Positions 6,991-15,887 of a stretch of 64,000 bases of DNA are shown in pieces (the stretch's first letter is position 1; each line of letters begins with the position of its first letter). Origin of the DNA: JBLMZW01 sp050259035 (GTDB lineage Bacteria > Bacillota > Syntrophomonadia > Syntrophomonadales > DTU052); NCBI GenBank assembly GCA_050259035.1, contig JBLMZW010000022.1:29519-93518 (forward strand), in the 5' to 3' direction. The notes under the pieces were generated by a model. That model was not told where the DNA came from. It saw nothing but the letters and a program-made list of their open reading frames with translations, and searched no databases. Made by a program: the position numbers and the translations under genes.

Positions 6991-8445
6991 TCAAACCGCA
7001 CGGTTAATTTTCTTTTTTCTTTTCTTTACTGCCTTTTCATAGAGTTCAAGATACTTAATCGCGGAACGACTCCAGGAAAAATCCATACTCATAGCTACGT
7101 GCATTAGTTTTCGCCAACTGTCCGAATCATTCTTAAACAGAGTTACCGCTCGAGATATTGCATTTAGGAGTTTTTCCGGAAGATAATCCTCGAAGGTAAA
7201 TCCATTACCATATCCTGTATCCTGATCATAGTTTTTAATAGTATCCCACAAGCCCCCTGTCCTTCTAACTACAGGGATGGTTCCGTATCTTAAACTGATT
7301 AATTGGCCCAGGCCGCAGGGTTCAAATCTTGATGGCATCAGGAAAATATCAGAGGCAGCGTAAATATGCTGCGCCATAACGTTATCAAAACCGAGTTTGA
7401 TATAAATTTGATTGGGATAACGCATTTTCATTTCAGCAAACAGTTTTTCGTAATAGTCTTCACCGGTTCCCAGTAAAACCAGTTGAACCCCCAGCTGCAT
7501 TATTTGGTTAATGACTGGTGCAACCAGGTCCAATCCCTTTTGCGAAACCAATCTGGTTATCATTCCTACCATCGGTACATCACCAATACTTAATCCCAGA
7601 TCTCGCTGCAGCTGGTATTTATTTTCCTTTTTTAAATGCAAGGTGTTAACATCGTAATTTACAGAAATTCTATCATCTGTTGATGGGTCAAACTCTTCGT
7701 AATCCAAGCCATTTAAAATTCCGTAAAGATCCGTTCCCCGTTTACGTAAAAGACCGTCCAGTCCTTCACCCATATCGGGGGTCTGGATTTCCATAGCATA
7801 TTTTTGACTTACTGTGTTTATGATATCGCCATACAGCAGTCCGGCCTTCATGAAATTTACTTCGCCATAAAACTCCAGTTCTTCCGGTGTAAAGTAGGAA
7901 TTATCAAGCCCCAACGGTTTTAAAACTTCGCGGGAAAACCTCCCCTGGTACTGCAGGTTGTGAATAGTAAAAAGAGTCGCTATATTTTGAAAGAACGGTT
8001 CCTCTGAGAATTTGTTTTTTAAAAACAGGGGCAGCAAAGCAGTGTGCCAATCATTGCAATGAATAACATCGGGTTGAAAACCTAAATAGGGCAGCATAGC
8101 CAGTACTGCTTTGGTAAAGAAATTAAACCTTTCGTACTCGTCCTGATAGCCATACATCCGGTCACGATAAAAGTATCGGTGGTTATCTACCAGATAGACA
8201 GGTATGTCCTCATGACCCGTATTTATTGAAGTCTGACGGATTATGGCACTTTCCAAATGGCCATCCATCGGAACAGGGAGATCTGTCTGGTAACGGCCAC
8301 TGGTTATCTGTTTATAACAAGGCATTACTATTCTAATATCATGTCCAAGCTTTTTTAAAGCCTTGGGTAAACTTCCAGCAACATCCGCCAGACCTCCGGT
8401 CTTGGCAAATGGAGTTACTTCTGAGGCTGCCAAGAGTATTTTCAT
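6991..8445 (-). CDS. glgA: Glycogen synthase GlgA (ADP-glucose type)
   Basis: GlgA transfers glucose from ADP-glucose to the non-reducing end of an alpha-1,4-glucan. The 484-residue GT-B protein begins with KILLAASEVTPFAKTGGLADV, where the KTGGLADV loop binds the sugar nucleotide. It has the C-terminal donor-site segment DIFLMPSRFEPCGLGQL followed by RYGTIPVVRRTGGL. The length is normal, and the tail is a short lysine/arginine-rich stretch. AAAGGAG precedes the ATG. It is the last biosynthetic gene of the carbohydrate cluster. No glgC, glgB or glgP is visible in the window. Confidence 0.96.
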   Translation of the reverse strand: MKILLAASEVTPFAKTGGLADVAGSLPKALKKLGHDIRIVMPCYKQITSGRYQTDLPVPMDGHLESAIIRQTSINTGHEDIPVYLVDNHRYFYRDRMYGYQDEYERFNFFTKAVLAMLPYLGFQPDVIHCNDWHTALLPLFLKNKFSEEPFFQNIATLFTIHNLQYQGRFSREVLKPLGLDNSYFTPEELEFYGEVNFMKAGLLYGDIINTVSQKYAMEIQTPDMGEGLDGLLRKRGTDLYGILNGLDYEEFDPSTDDRISVNYDVNTLHLKKENKYQLQRDLGLSIGDVPMVGMITRLVSQKGLDLVAPVINQIMQLGVQLVLLGTGEDYYEKLFAEMKMRYPNQIYIKLGFDNVMAQHIYAASDIFLMPSRFEPCGLGQLISLRYGTIPVVRRTGGLWDTIKNYDQDTGYGNGFTFEDYLPEKLLNAISRAVTLFKNDSDSWRKLMHVAMSMDFSWSRSAIKYLELYEKAVKKRKKKINRAV

Positions 8446-8516
8446 TAATTCTGCTCCTTTCTGATCAGTCAGATATAGCTAGTTTTAATACAACTGGTTT
8501 GATGCCCCTCCTATAA

Positions 8517-9527
8517 TCATTGCGGAAATATGCAGGTTCCGGTTCGTATAGATTCAGCCGCCAATTCAGGAGGAGTCGGATTGATATAATAATCGGTGCC
8601 ATATTCGAACCCGGCCGCTTTAGTCAATCTAGGAAGTATCTCAATATGCCAGTGATAGGATATGCCTATATCTACATTTACAGGTGTTGAATGTAAAAGC
8701 AGATTATAGGGGGCTGCGCCTAATACCGTCGCCATCCGACAAAAAACTTCTCGCAGTATATAGGCCAAATCTTCTATATCATTTTCATATATCAACCCAT
8801 AATCGGCTTGATGCTGTTTCGGAATAATCCAGGTTTCAAAAGGAAATCTCGACGCATACGGGCAATAGGCCAAGTATTCGTTGGTCTCCAATACTACCCG
8901 CAGTTTATCGTTTAACTCCTGCTGAATCACGTCACAGAATAAACATCGGTTTGTTTCCTGATGATACTTTTTGAGTCCCAGATTAACCTCTTCTACCGCC
9001 TTTGGAATAATAGGCGTAGCAATAAGCTGGCTGTGACTGTGTTCCAAGGATGCTCCTGCTTCGGCTCCTTCATTCTTAAAAATTAATACATACTTTAAAC
9101 GTTGGTCTTGACGTAAGTCCAGGTGACGTTGACGCCACATATGAAGTATTTCTACTATCTGTTCCTGGGAATGCTTATAAAATTCGATCTGGTGGCCCGG
9201 GCTTTCAATAATAACTTCGTGGGCACCTATTCCGTTAAGAGTCCTATGCAGCCCTGTGTTAGTTTCAGAAACAGTCCCTTCAATTCCTAAAGCGGGAAAC
9301 TTATTGGGAACAGTGCGTATCCACCAACCAGGCCGGTCAGGTTCCGTTCCTGGAGCTCGAAAGGCCCAGATTTCTGGGGGAGTTTTATCCTCGTTGCCAG
9401 CACAAAAAGGGCAATTACCAGGGTGGCTCTCCACTGGTCTTAATTTGAAGTCCTGCGGACGTTTGGCCCGTTCAGTGGATATTACTACCCATCTCTGATT
9501 GAATGGATCTTGTCTCAATTCCGGCAT
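8517..9527 (-). CDS. galT: Galactose-1-phosphate uridylyltransferase family protein
   Basis: GalT swaps UMP between UDP-glucose and galactose-1-phosphate; relatives act as ADP-glucose phosphorylases. The 336-residue protein has zinc-type cysteines in CPFCAGNEDKTP and the HIT-like active-site motif in EHSHSQLIATP, with a second cysteine pair CLFCDV. The HSHSQ form differs from the HPHGQ of E. coli GalT and is the common form in Firmicutes and thermophiles. ATG 9527 follows GAAGGAGG; the longer frame adds 25 unlikely residues. Next to glgA and a nucleotidyltransferase it may feed hexose phosphates into storage glucan; its nucleotide preference is open. Confidence 0.9.
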   Translation of the reverse strand: MPELRQDPFNQRWVVISTERAKRPQDFKLRPVESHPGNCPFCAGNEDKTPPEIWAFRAPGTEPDRPGWWIRTVPNKFPALGIEGTVSETNTGLHRTLNGIGAHEVIIESPGHQIEFYKHSQEQIVEILHMWRQRHLDLRQDQRLKYVLIFKNEGAEAGASLEHSHSQLIATPIIPKAVEEVNLGLKKYHQETNRCLFCDVIQQELNDKLRVVLETNEYLAYCPYASRFPFETWIIPKQHQADYGLIYENDIEDLAYILREVFCRMATVLGAAPYNLLLHSTPVNVDIGISYHWHIEILPRLTKAAGFEYGTDYYINPTPPELAAESIRTGTCIFPQ

Positions 9528-9604
9528 TTTTTTGCCTCCTTCAGGGTTGATCCCTATAATTAATCTCATTAATCTAGTTTTTAGCTTAAGTAAAAAAGGC
9601 AAAT

Positions 9605-12073
9605 CTATGCTTCCGGTTTATCCTCTTCTTCCTGGCAAATGCTTTCAATTCGTTCAATATAAAAATCAGTTAAAGATTCTGCGATTTCCTGGGAGAAAGC
9701 CTCCGAATATATGCGACAGACTGGACGGTCCTCATCAGGCAGAATAAGGCTATTTCCCTCCGCATGTTGGATTCGAAGCCCTTCTATCAAGTTCTCGCCG
9801 GAAAGAGGCTGGTAATCTTCAGCCAGACGGCGGAGCAAACGCCCCTTATTTTCCCAGGAAACCGGGATTTCCGTCTTATGATAATAGAAAGACGGCGTTC
9901 TTTGCAGGATGTCACTGATGCCACAGTGATGGCAGGCCATTAATTCTAAAATTCTCATGGCAGCATAAATCCCATCAGAGAATAACTGCATTTGCTCGAT
10001 TTCACCCGCTGACAGCATAGCCTGCATGAGGTCACCGTGAAAAGCCCTGGTTCGAACCACCTGATGGTTTTTTCTTTTAAGTTCTTTTTCTATGGCCACG
10101 GGAACATCAACTGACAAAAAAGTCGTTTTAAAGTGAGATGCAAAGGCACTGGTTATCAACGATACCAGTTCTTCGTCTTCTATTACATGTCCATAAGGGG
10201 TAACTAGAGTTACCTTTTGTCCTCCATCGTAGAAGTATACTCCCAAGTCAGCCTTCGACCGTTCGGTGGCTCTCACAAGATTATTGATTACGCTATCTTT
10301 TTGATAATTCAGGGATGACCGTCCCGTAGTGATACCATCAGATCTTAGAATCTTACAGCCCAGACGGTCGAACAGGAAGCTTGCACTATCAGTTAAATGA
10401 AGGTTTTCTGCAGCCAGTGTGACTAAGAACCTTTCTCTGGTAATAGACTCTACATCAATCTGGTTCAGCAAGGCATTAATGTATCCTGAGTTCAGATCTA
10501 TGGCTTGTTCGGGTTCCGCCAGGCGGTCCCACAGTATAGGCCTATATTCCTCACGTTTAAATATGTTTTCAATTTTTCGTTCTTCATTTTTGGCAATATT
10601 AGCGCCAAACTCGTTAAAAATATTTAGGCTAATAAGATTCTCATGTTTCTGTTGTCCCAGGTAGTAACCATGAGTAAACCCGATTTCCCGGGTAGCATAC
10701 CTGAGGGCAGTCATTGCTATTCGCCCTGCATCTACAACTTGAATACCGGAAGACATCAAGCCTGCAATAAAAGCGTTTTTAGCTATTAAAGCGGCATTGG
10801 ACCAGTCCCTGCCCAGTAATACCCTGGACTTCATCGGAATGAAACTTCCTATAGCACGCCCCAGACGAACCAACATCTCCGGACTAAGGGTACTGTTTAA
10901 ATCCCCGGTTACACCCCGCCGGGTAAAAAGCCCGCGGCTGATTTTCTCTGACCATACAATACTGTCGGTTACTACCCGTCTGGTTTCTACAATCTTTTGC
11001 GGCCATATTTTCACCTCAGGTTTTACCGTTACCTCGTCCTCCAGTACTGAATCATCACCAATAACCGAGCCTTCAAAAATGTGGCATCGATTCTTGATAC
11101 TTACTCCTTTTCCCAGGATCGCGCCTCTGATTTCCGAGCTTTTCCCTATATAAGCATTGCTCCAGGTGATGGTTCGTTTTAAAGAAGCTCCAGATTCAAC
11201 CATGGTTCCTTTGCCAATGACCGTATAGGGAAGAATCCGGGTTCCTGCTTTAACTTCACAATTATTGCCTAGATAATAAGGGGCTTCCAAATACGATCCA
11301 CTTGAAATCCTGCAATCCTCTCCTATAAATATCCCATTAGACTTATTGCCGTTTATTTCAATCTCGATTTTCCCATCCAAAGCATCAATATGGACTTGTC
11401 GGTACTGTTCATGGTTACCGATATCACACCAATAGCCGCTAAGAATGCACCCATACAATGGTTTTCCAGTTTTCAGGAATAGGGGAAATAAGTCTTTCGA
11501 GAAATCAAAAGGTTTTTTTGCATCGATGTAATCCAGGACTTCGGGTTCAAGAATATATATGCCGGTATTGACCGTATCGCTAAAGACTTCGCCCCAGGAC
11601 GGCTTCTCAAGAAACCTGGTAATCTTGCCTTCCTGATTTACCAGTACTAAACCGTATTCCAATGGATGACTTACCCTGGTCAAAACAATGGTAGCTAAAG
11701 CACCGTGAGAACTGTGGAAGTTGAACGCTTCCGCCAAAGGGAAATCGGTTATCGCGTCACCGCTTATTACAATAAAAGTTTCATCTAAAGACCGGGAAGC
11801 GTTTTTTACACTACCGGCTGTGCCTAAGGGTGAATCCTCCACATAATACTCGATACTTAACCCGTAATTCGTGCCGTCTCCGAAATAATCTTTTATAACC
11901 TGGGGCAGATACTGAAGTGTAACCGCAACGTTATCCACCCCGTATTTTCTTAATAGTTCCAGGCTATATTGCATTACTGGTTTGTCGAACAGGGGAACCA
12001 TAGGTTTGGGTAGGTTACATGTTAGGGGCCGCAGTCTGGTACCTTCGCCACCCGCCATTACCACAGCTTTCAC
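9605..12073 (-). CDS. Sugar nucleotidyltransferase fused to left-handed helix and degenerate phosphomannomutase
   Basis: Three parts are seen in 822 residues. Residues 1-235 are a nucleotidyltransferase with the GGEGTRLRPLT pyrophosphorylase signature and KPMVPL. Residues 245-370 form a hexapeptide left-handed helix. From about 375 there is a phosphohexomutase-like region. In that last part the phosphoserine loop (normally TASHNP) reads GQQKHEN at 473-479 and the metal loop (normally DGDADR) reads YDGGQK at 615-620. It is therefore probably not an active mutase. GTG start after AGGAGGTG. It may make GDP-mannose, ADP- or UDP-glucose; the product cannot be settled by eye. Confidence 0.88.
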   Translation of the reverse strand: MKAVVMAGGEGTRLRPLTCNLPKPMVPLFDKPVMQYSLELLRKYGVDNVAVTLQYLPQVIKDYFGDGTNYGLSIEYYVEDSPLGTAGSVKNASRSLDETFIVISGDAITDFPLAEAFNFHSSHGALATIVLTRVSHPLEYGLVLVNQEGKITRFLEKPSWGEVFSDTVNTGIYILEPEVLDYIDAKKPFDFSKDLFPLFLKTGKPLYGCILSGYWCDIGNHEQYRQVHIDALDGKIEIEINGNKSNGIFIGEDCRISSGSYLEAPYYLGNNCEVKAGTRILPYTVIGKGTMVESGASLKRTITWSNAYIGKSSEIRGAILGKGVSIKNRCHIFEGSVIGDDSVLEDEVTVKPEVKIWPQKIVETRRVVTDSIVWSEKISRGLFTRRGVTGDLNSTLSPEMLVRLGRAIGSFIPMKSRVLLGRDWSNAALIAKNAFIAGLMSSGIQVVDAGRIAMTALRYATREIGFTHGYYLGQQKHENLISLNIFNEFGANIAKNEERKIENIFKREEYRPILWDRLAEPEQAIDLNSGYINALLNQIDVESITRERFLVTLAAENLHLTDSASFLFDRLGCKILRSDGITTGRSSLNYQKDSVINNLVRATERSKADLGVYFYDGGQKVTLVTPYGHVIEDEELVSLITSAFASHFKTTFLSVDVPVAIEKELKRKNHQVVRTRAFHGDLMQAMLSAGEIEQMQLFSDGIYAAMRILELMACHHCGISDILQRTPSFYYHKTEIPVSWENKGRLLRRLAEDYQPLSGENLIEGLRIQHAEGNSLILPDEDRPVCRIYSEAFSQEIAESLTDFYIERIESICQEEEDKPEA

Positions 12074-12077
12074 GATT

Positions 12078-13328
12078 TCACCTCCTCACGCTTCCAACTC
12101 TGTTTCTTCTGGCACCGGGCCATTCCTTGCGGGGGCTGCTATTCCACCCTTCCCGTCGGCTGGCCCTGATGACCGCCTCGTAAACTTCTATTGTTTTTCC
12201 GGCTATTATTCGCCAGTCATATTGCTCGATTACTTTCTTATAAGCGGCGTCGCTTAGTCTTTTAGCCAGTACCTGGTTATGCAAGACTTCCAGTATTCGA
12301 TCCGCCAAAGAATTAGATGATCCGGCAATACATAATAAACCATCTATATTATTGGATACTGTCTCAGTCAACCCGCCGCTATCTGAAACGATTACTGGAG
12401 TTCCGGCCGCCATAGCTTCAAGAGCTACTATGCCAAATGGTTCATAGAGGCTTGGGAATACCGCCGCGTCAGCTATTAAGTACAAAATATCCCGATCCTC
12501 ATCATTCAAGTATCCGGTAAATAGCATTTTATTTCCTAAGCCCAGATCATGAGCCTTATTTCTGAGATATCCTTCATAGGGCCCGGTTCCGGCAATCACA
12601 AATTTGGCATCTGGACAGTAAGTAAGGATTTTTAAAGCCGCATCAATTAATACATGAACTCCTTTTTCCCTTACCAAGCGCCCCACAAAATAAACTATCT
12701 TCTCATAAGGAAGAGCAAAGCGATTCCTGAATCCATCAGGTATCTTGCGATTTCTAATACGGGAAGGGTGAACCCCATTGGGGATATGAACCAACTTATC
12801 AGAAGGCAGGTTAAATACCCGACGCACCTCATCAATCATATATCCGGAGCAGCAAATTACTTTCCAAGCTTCATAGGTCAACCACCACTCGATGTTGCTG
12901 ATGTTGTTTTGTATGTCGTTGTGCAAACCGTTATTTCGCCCGTATTCTGTGGCGTGAATAGTAGCAATTAAAGGAGTCTGGTAGGCATATTTCAAAGCTC
13001 TGCCGGTATAGGCTACCATCCAATCATGGGCATGAACTATATCAAATACTCCTTCTTTATTGGCTTTCTGAACAACCTTCTCCAGCATGGCTACATTGAG
13101 TTGCAAAGCCCAGCTGGTGATGTCTCGAGATGATAAATCGTAAGGGTTAACTCTTATAACATGAACTCCTTGGATTTCCTCCTGTTCTGGAGATGTCCCA
13201 TCATTACATGATACTACCGTTACATCTACTCCCATTTCAGCCATAGTGGTAGATAAATCATAAACATGCATGGCCAATCCTCCGACCACCCGGGGAGGAA
13301 ATTCCCATGCCAGAATAGCTACTCGCAA
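12078..13328 (-). CDS. GT4 family glycosyltransferase
   Basis: A 416-residue GT-B glycosyltransferase. The N-terminal acceptor domain has FPPRVVGGLAMHVYDL, and the C-terminal donor domain has the GRLVREKGVHVLIDA segment and the EX7E-type motif PSLYEPFGIVALEAMAAGTP. It resembles prokaryotic GT4 glycogen/maltosyl synthases more than cell-wall transferases, and its setting between starch-binding modules and glgA supports an alpha-glucan role. TTG start, supported by AAGGAGG 8 bases upstream. The last 30 residues are Arg/Ser/Gly-rich and probably disordered. It ends 4 bases from the next gene. Confidence 0.87.
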   Translation of the reverse strand: MRVAILAWEFPPRVVGGLAMHVYDLSTTMAEMGVDVTVVSCNDGTSPEQEEIQGVHVIRVNPYDLSSRDITSWALQLNVAMLEKVVQKANKEGVFDIVHAHDWMVAYTGRALKYAYQTPLIATIHATEYGRNNGLHNDIQNNISNIEWWLTYEAWKVICCSGYMIDEVRRVFNLPSDKLVHIPNGVHPSRIRNRKIPDGFRNRFALPYEKIVYFVGRLVREKGVHVLIDAALKILTYCPDAKFVIAGTGPYEGYLRNKAHDLGLGNKMLFTGYLNDEDRDILYLIADAAVFPSLYEPFGIVALEAMAAGTPVIVSDSGGLTETVSNNIDGLLCIAGSSNSLADRILEVLHNQVLAKRLSDAAYKKVIEQYDWRIIAGKTIEVYEAVIRASRREGWNSSPRKEWPGARRNRVGSVRR

Positions 13329-13454
13329 ATTGAATACCTCCTTGGAATAATAAAAAGGTCTATTCTTTAGAATGATCTTTAACCAGGAAAATTATTTACT
13401 TGCGGTGCTCAATCATTTGGCAAATCCTAAAGGTCGGGTACCAAAGCTATTAAT

Positions 13455-13481
13455 AAAAAGAAAACTCATCTTGCGATGAGT
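13455..13481 (-). terminator. Intrinsic terminator after the starch-binding genes
   Basis: ACTCATC-TTGC-GATGAGT at 13464-13481 forms a 7-bp hairpin. Read on the minus strand it is followed by TTTCTTTTT. It separates the two small carbohydrate-binding genes from the glycosyltransferase gene, so the small genes may be expressed at a different level. Confidence 0.8.
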
Positions 13482-13511
13482 AATCAATTAAGGGAGGCTA
13501 ATATAAACTGT

Positions 13512-13838
13512 CTATCGTGGCATTGATCCGTTATGAATCTCATAACTCCAGTTATGGCCGTTGTTATTGTCCCAGTTGCTGGCGCAATCCCGGAAGCAGA
13601 AGTTAAACCGCTGGTCACCCTGCATATCCATTACTGTTTCCCAACCCCACTTACTTCGAGTCATCTCCTGGTCTCTAATCATAGTCCAATGCTCGCTGGT
13701 TCCAAATCCGGCATGAAGATAAACCTTAGAGGCTCCGCTTTCCGACAGCAACCCGTTGTAGATCAGGTGTACCGAATCTCCTGCGGTTATTGGTACCGGG
13801 GTTACAATAATTCCGCCTTGTATTTCCGCTTTAGTCAT
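13512..13838 (-). CDS. Free-standing CBM25-like carbohydrate-binding module (second copy)
   Basis: A 108-residue protein consisting of one beta-sandwich starch-binding module, like CBM25/CBM53. Aromatic and polar residues expected at the ligand face are visible: VYLHAGFGTSEHW, KWGWETVM and the C-terminal NWDNNNGHNWSYEI. There is no signal peptide and no catalytic domain, so it should act in the cytoplasm on glycogen. It is about half identical to the neighbouring copy and lies 14 bases downstream of it. AGGAG precedes the ATG. Confidence 0.8.
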   Translation of the reverse strand: MTKAEIQGGIIVTPVPITAGDSVHLIYNGLLSESGASKVYLHAGFGTSEHWTMIRDQEMTRSKWGWETVMDMQGDQRFNFCFRDCASNWDNNNGHNWSYEIHNGSMPR

Positions 13839-13852
13839 CTTAAAACACTCCT

Positions 13853-14185
13853 TTAATGCGCGTATTTGAATTTATGAGGATCCACGTGGAGACTCCAGTT
13901 GTGGCCGCTGTTGTTATCCCAGTTGTTAGCCCGATCCTTAAAGCACAGGTTCATCTGTCCAGCTCGATAAACCTGGAGTGAAGTCTCCCAGCCGTGGTTG
14001 GTGCGAATCATTTCGTAATCTTTAACATCGCTCCAACCATTCTGTGACCCGTAACCAACGTGCACAAAAACCTTGTCAGCCCCGGCACCCGCCAAAAGCC
14101 CAGAATAAACAATTTGAACCTCGTCTCCGATCTGAGGCTGCGCGGGTGAGACCTCAATTCCACCGTTCCACTCCAACTTCGCCAC
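13853..14185 (-). CDS. Free-standing CBM25-like carbohydrate-binding module (first copy)
   Basis: A 110-residue single-module protein, paralogue of the gene just downstream. It shares the pattern GDxVxxxYxGLL, VFVHVGYGSQNGW, the HGWETS turn and NWDNNSGHNWSLHVD at the end. No export signal or linker is seen, which argues for an intracellular glycogen-binding role, for example as a scaffold or targeting protein for the synthases of this cluster. GTG start 8 bases after AAGGAGG. The pair is probably a tandem duplication. Confidence 0.8.
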   Translation of the reverse strand: MAKLEWNGGIEVSPAQPQIGDEVQIVYSGLLAGAGADKVFVHVGYGSQNGWSDVKDYEMIRTNHGWETSLQVYRAGQMNLCFKDRANNWDNNSGHNWSLHVDPHKFKYAH

Positions 14186-14424
14186 TTAACCGGCCTCCTT
14201 ATATACCATCTCTAAAATATTTTTCCTCAGGACAGAAACTTTATTAAAAAAAATAGATCAATAAACAACTTAACTATTTCCGATATTGGAAGCCCGTGGG
14301 TATTGCCGACAAAGATTCAAGATAGCGCGGTAAAATCAGTTCCCTTAATTGCGCGCCTCTCAGCAAGCTACTTCTATGACCTGGCATTAATATGCCAAGG
14401 ATATAATCATCTAAAATACAAAAA
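14186..14424 (-). other. Leader/intergenic region upstream of the starch-binding genes
   Basis: No gene is seen in this stretch. It holds a GCGCGG (14325-14330) that can pair with GCGCGC (14351-14356), and a short palindrome CCTGGCATTAATATGCCAAGG at 14380-14400, written here as TGGCAT/ATGCCA arms. Toward the small genes it is A/T-rich. A structured leader is possible, but I recognise no riboswitch family. Confidence 0.3.
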
Positions 14425-14469
14425 AAGACCGACCTCAAAGTTCGTATAGGAACATTTGAAATCGGTCTT
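14425..14469 (-). terminator. Intrinsic terminator of the isocitrate dehydrogenase gene
   Basis: AAGACCGA (14425-14432) and TCGGTCTT (14462-14469) form an 8-bp stem enclosing an inner GTTC/GAAC hairpin. On the minus strand it is followed by TTTTTTTGTATTTT and lies 26 bases past the icd stop. Confidence 0.85.
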
Positions 14470-14495
14470 ATAATAATTGACTTTTAATTAATGTA

Positions 14496-15788
14496 TTAAT
14501 CCATATTTTTGATCAGATGATTGGCAAATTCAGAGGTTTTGACCTCGGTGGCACCATCCATAAGCCGGGCAAAATCATAGGTTACAACCTTGCTGGAAAT
14601 GGTCTTTTCCACCGACTGAATGATCAAATCCGCCGCTTCGTTCCAACCAATATGCCGCAGCATCATTTCTGCGGATAGTAGAACAGAACTAGGGTTAACC
14701 TTGTCAAGTCCAGCGTATTTGGGTGCTGTGCCATGAGTCGCCTCAAATATGGCATGACCGGTAACATAATTTATGTTAGCTCCCGGGGCTATCCCAATCC
14801 CACCTACTTGAGCCGCCAGGGCATCCGACATGTAGTCGCCGTTAAGGTTAAGGGTAGCCACTACACCAAATTCCCTGGGACGAGTCAGTATCTGCTGCAG
14901 GAAAATATCCGCAATAGTATCCTTAATAATAATTTTTCCGGCTTTTTCCGCTTCCGCCTGAGCCTGATTGGCCGCTTGTTCACCTGATTGATCCTTGATC
15001 CGGTCATATTCATCCCAGGTAAATACTTTTTCGCCGAATTCCTGCTCCGCCAAATCATAACCCCATTGTTTGAATGCACCTTCGGTAAATTTCATAATAT
15101 TGCCCTTGTGTACCAGAGTTACACTCTTACGCCCTTTATTTATCGCATATTGAATAGCCGCTCGTACCAGGCGCTTAGTTCCCTCCTCCGACACCGGTTT
15201 GATTCCGACGCCTGAAGTCTCGGGAAAGCGGATTTTCTTTACCCCCAGTTCATCCTGCAGGAAGCTTATTAATTTCTTCGCTTCCGGTGTTCCCTGGGCA
15301 TATTCTATACCAGCATAAATGTCCTCGGTATTCTCCCGGAATATTATCATATCGACATCTTCCGGGCGTTTTACCGGCGATGGAACCCCGGTAAAGTACC
15401 GAACAGGACGTACACATGCATAAAGATCAAGTTCCTGTCGCAAAGCAACGTTTAGGGATCTTATTCCTCCGCCTATTGGAGTGGTAAGGGGGCCCTTAAT
15501 GGCAATAAGGTACTCCCGGATGGCGTTAAACGTTTCCTGGGGAAGCCATTCACCAGTCTGGTTGAAGGCCTTTTCCCCGGCCAGGACTTCCTTCCACACA
15601 ATAGATTTTTGCCCTTTATAAGCTTTCTCCACTGCAGCGTCAACAACCCGGTATGCCGCAGCCCAAATATCCGGGCCGGTTCCGTCTCCCTCAATAAACG
15701 GGATAATTGGGTGGTCCGGTACTTTCATGACCCCGTTTTCAACTACTATTTTTTCCCCATTAACCGGTATACTCTGTTGAGTGGTCAA
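14496..15788 (-). CDS. icd: NADP-type isocitrate dehydrogenase
   Basis: It oxidises isocitrate to 2-oxoglutarate and CO2. At 430 residues it fits the homodimeric bacterial type, with the N-terminal FIEGDGTGPDIW loop, the substrate loop IRSLNVALRQELDLYACVRPVR, FRENTEDIYAGIEY, and the coenzyme region GTAPKYAGLDKVNP. In the classical NADP enzyme Lys and Tyr follow the HGTAPKYA stretch, as here, so NADP use is likely. TTG start after GGGGG. It sits beside a NifV-like synthase on the same strand, and together they could supply 2-oxoglutarate for glutamate. Confidence 0.95.
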   Translation of the reverse strand: MTTQQSIPVNGEKIVVENGVMKVPDHPIIPFIEGDGTGPDIWAAAYRVVDAAVEKAYKGQKSIVWKEVLAGEKAFNQTGEWLPQETFNAIREYLIAIKGPLTTPIGGGIRSLNVALRQELDLYACVRPVRYFTGVPSPVKRPEDVDMIIFRENTEDIYAGIEYAQGTPEAKKLISFLQDELGVKKIRFPETSGVGIKPVSEEGTKRLVRAAIQYAINKGRKSVTLVHKGNIMKFTEGAFKQWGYDLAEQEFGEKVFTWDEYDRIKDQSGEQAANQAQAEAEKAGKIIIKDTIADIFLQQILTRPREFGVVATLNLNGDYMSDALAAQVGGIGIAPGANINYVTGHAIFEATHGTAPKYAGLDKVNPSSVLLSAEMMLRHIGWNEAADLIIQSVEKTISSKVVTYDFARLMDGATEVKTSEFANHLIKNMD

Positions 15789-15887
15789 TTTTAACTTTCC
15801 CCCTTACTGTATTCAATTTAAAATTTCCTAATAAAATGTTCCATTAAATAATAGTCCATTGTTATTGCATGAATGAGTTACTCCCCT

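Noticed and set aside
9499..9747. Plus-strand frame crossing the galT/nucleotidyltransferase junction
   Set aside because: No family resemblance, and it lies against two well-supported minus-strand genes.
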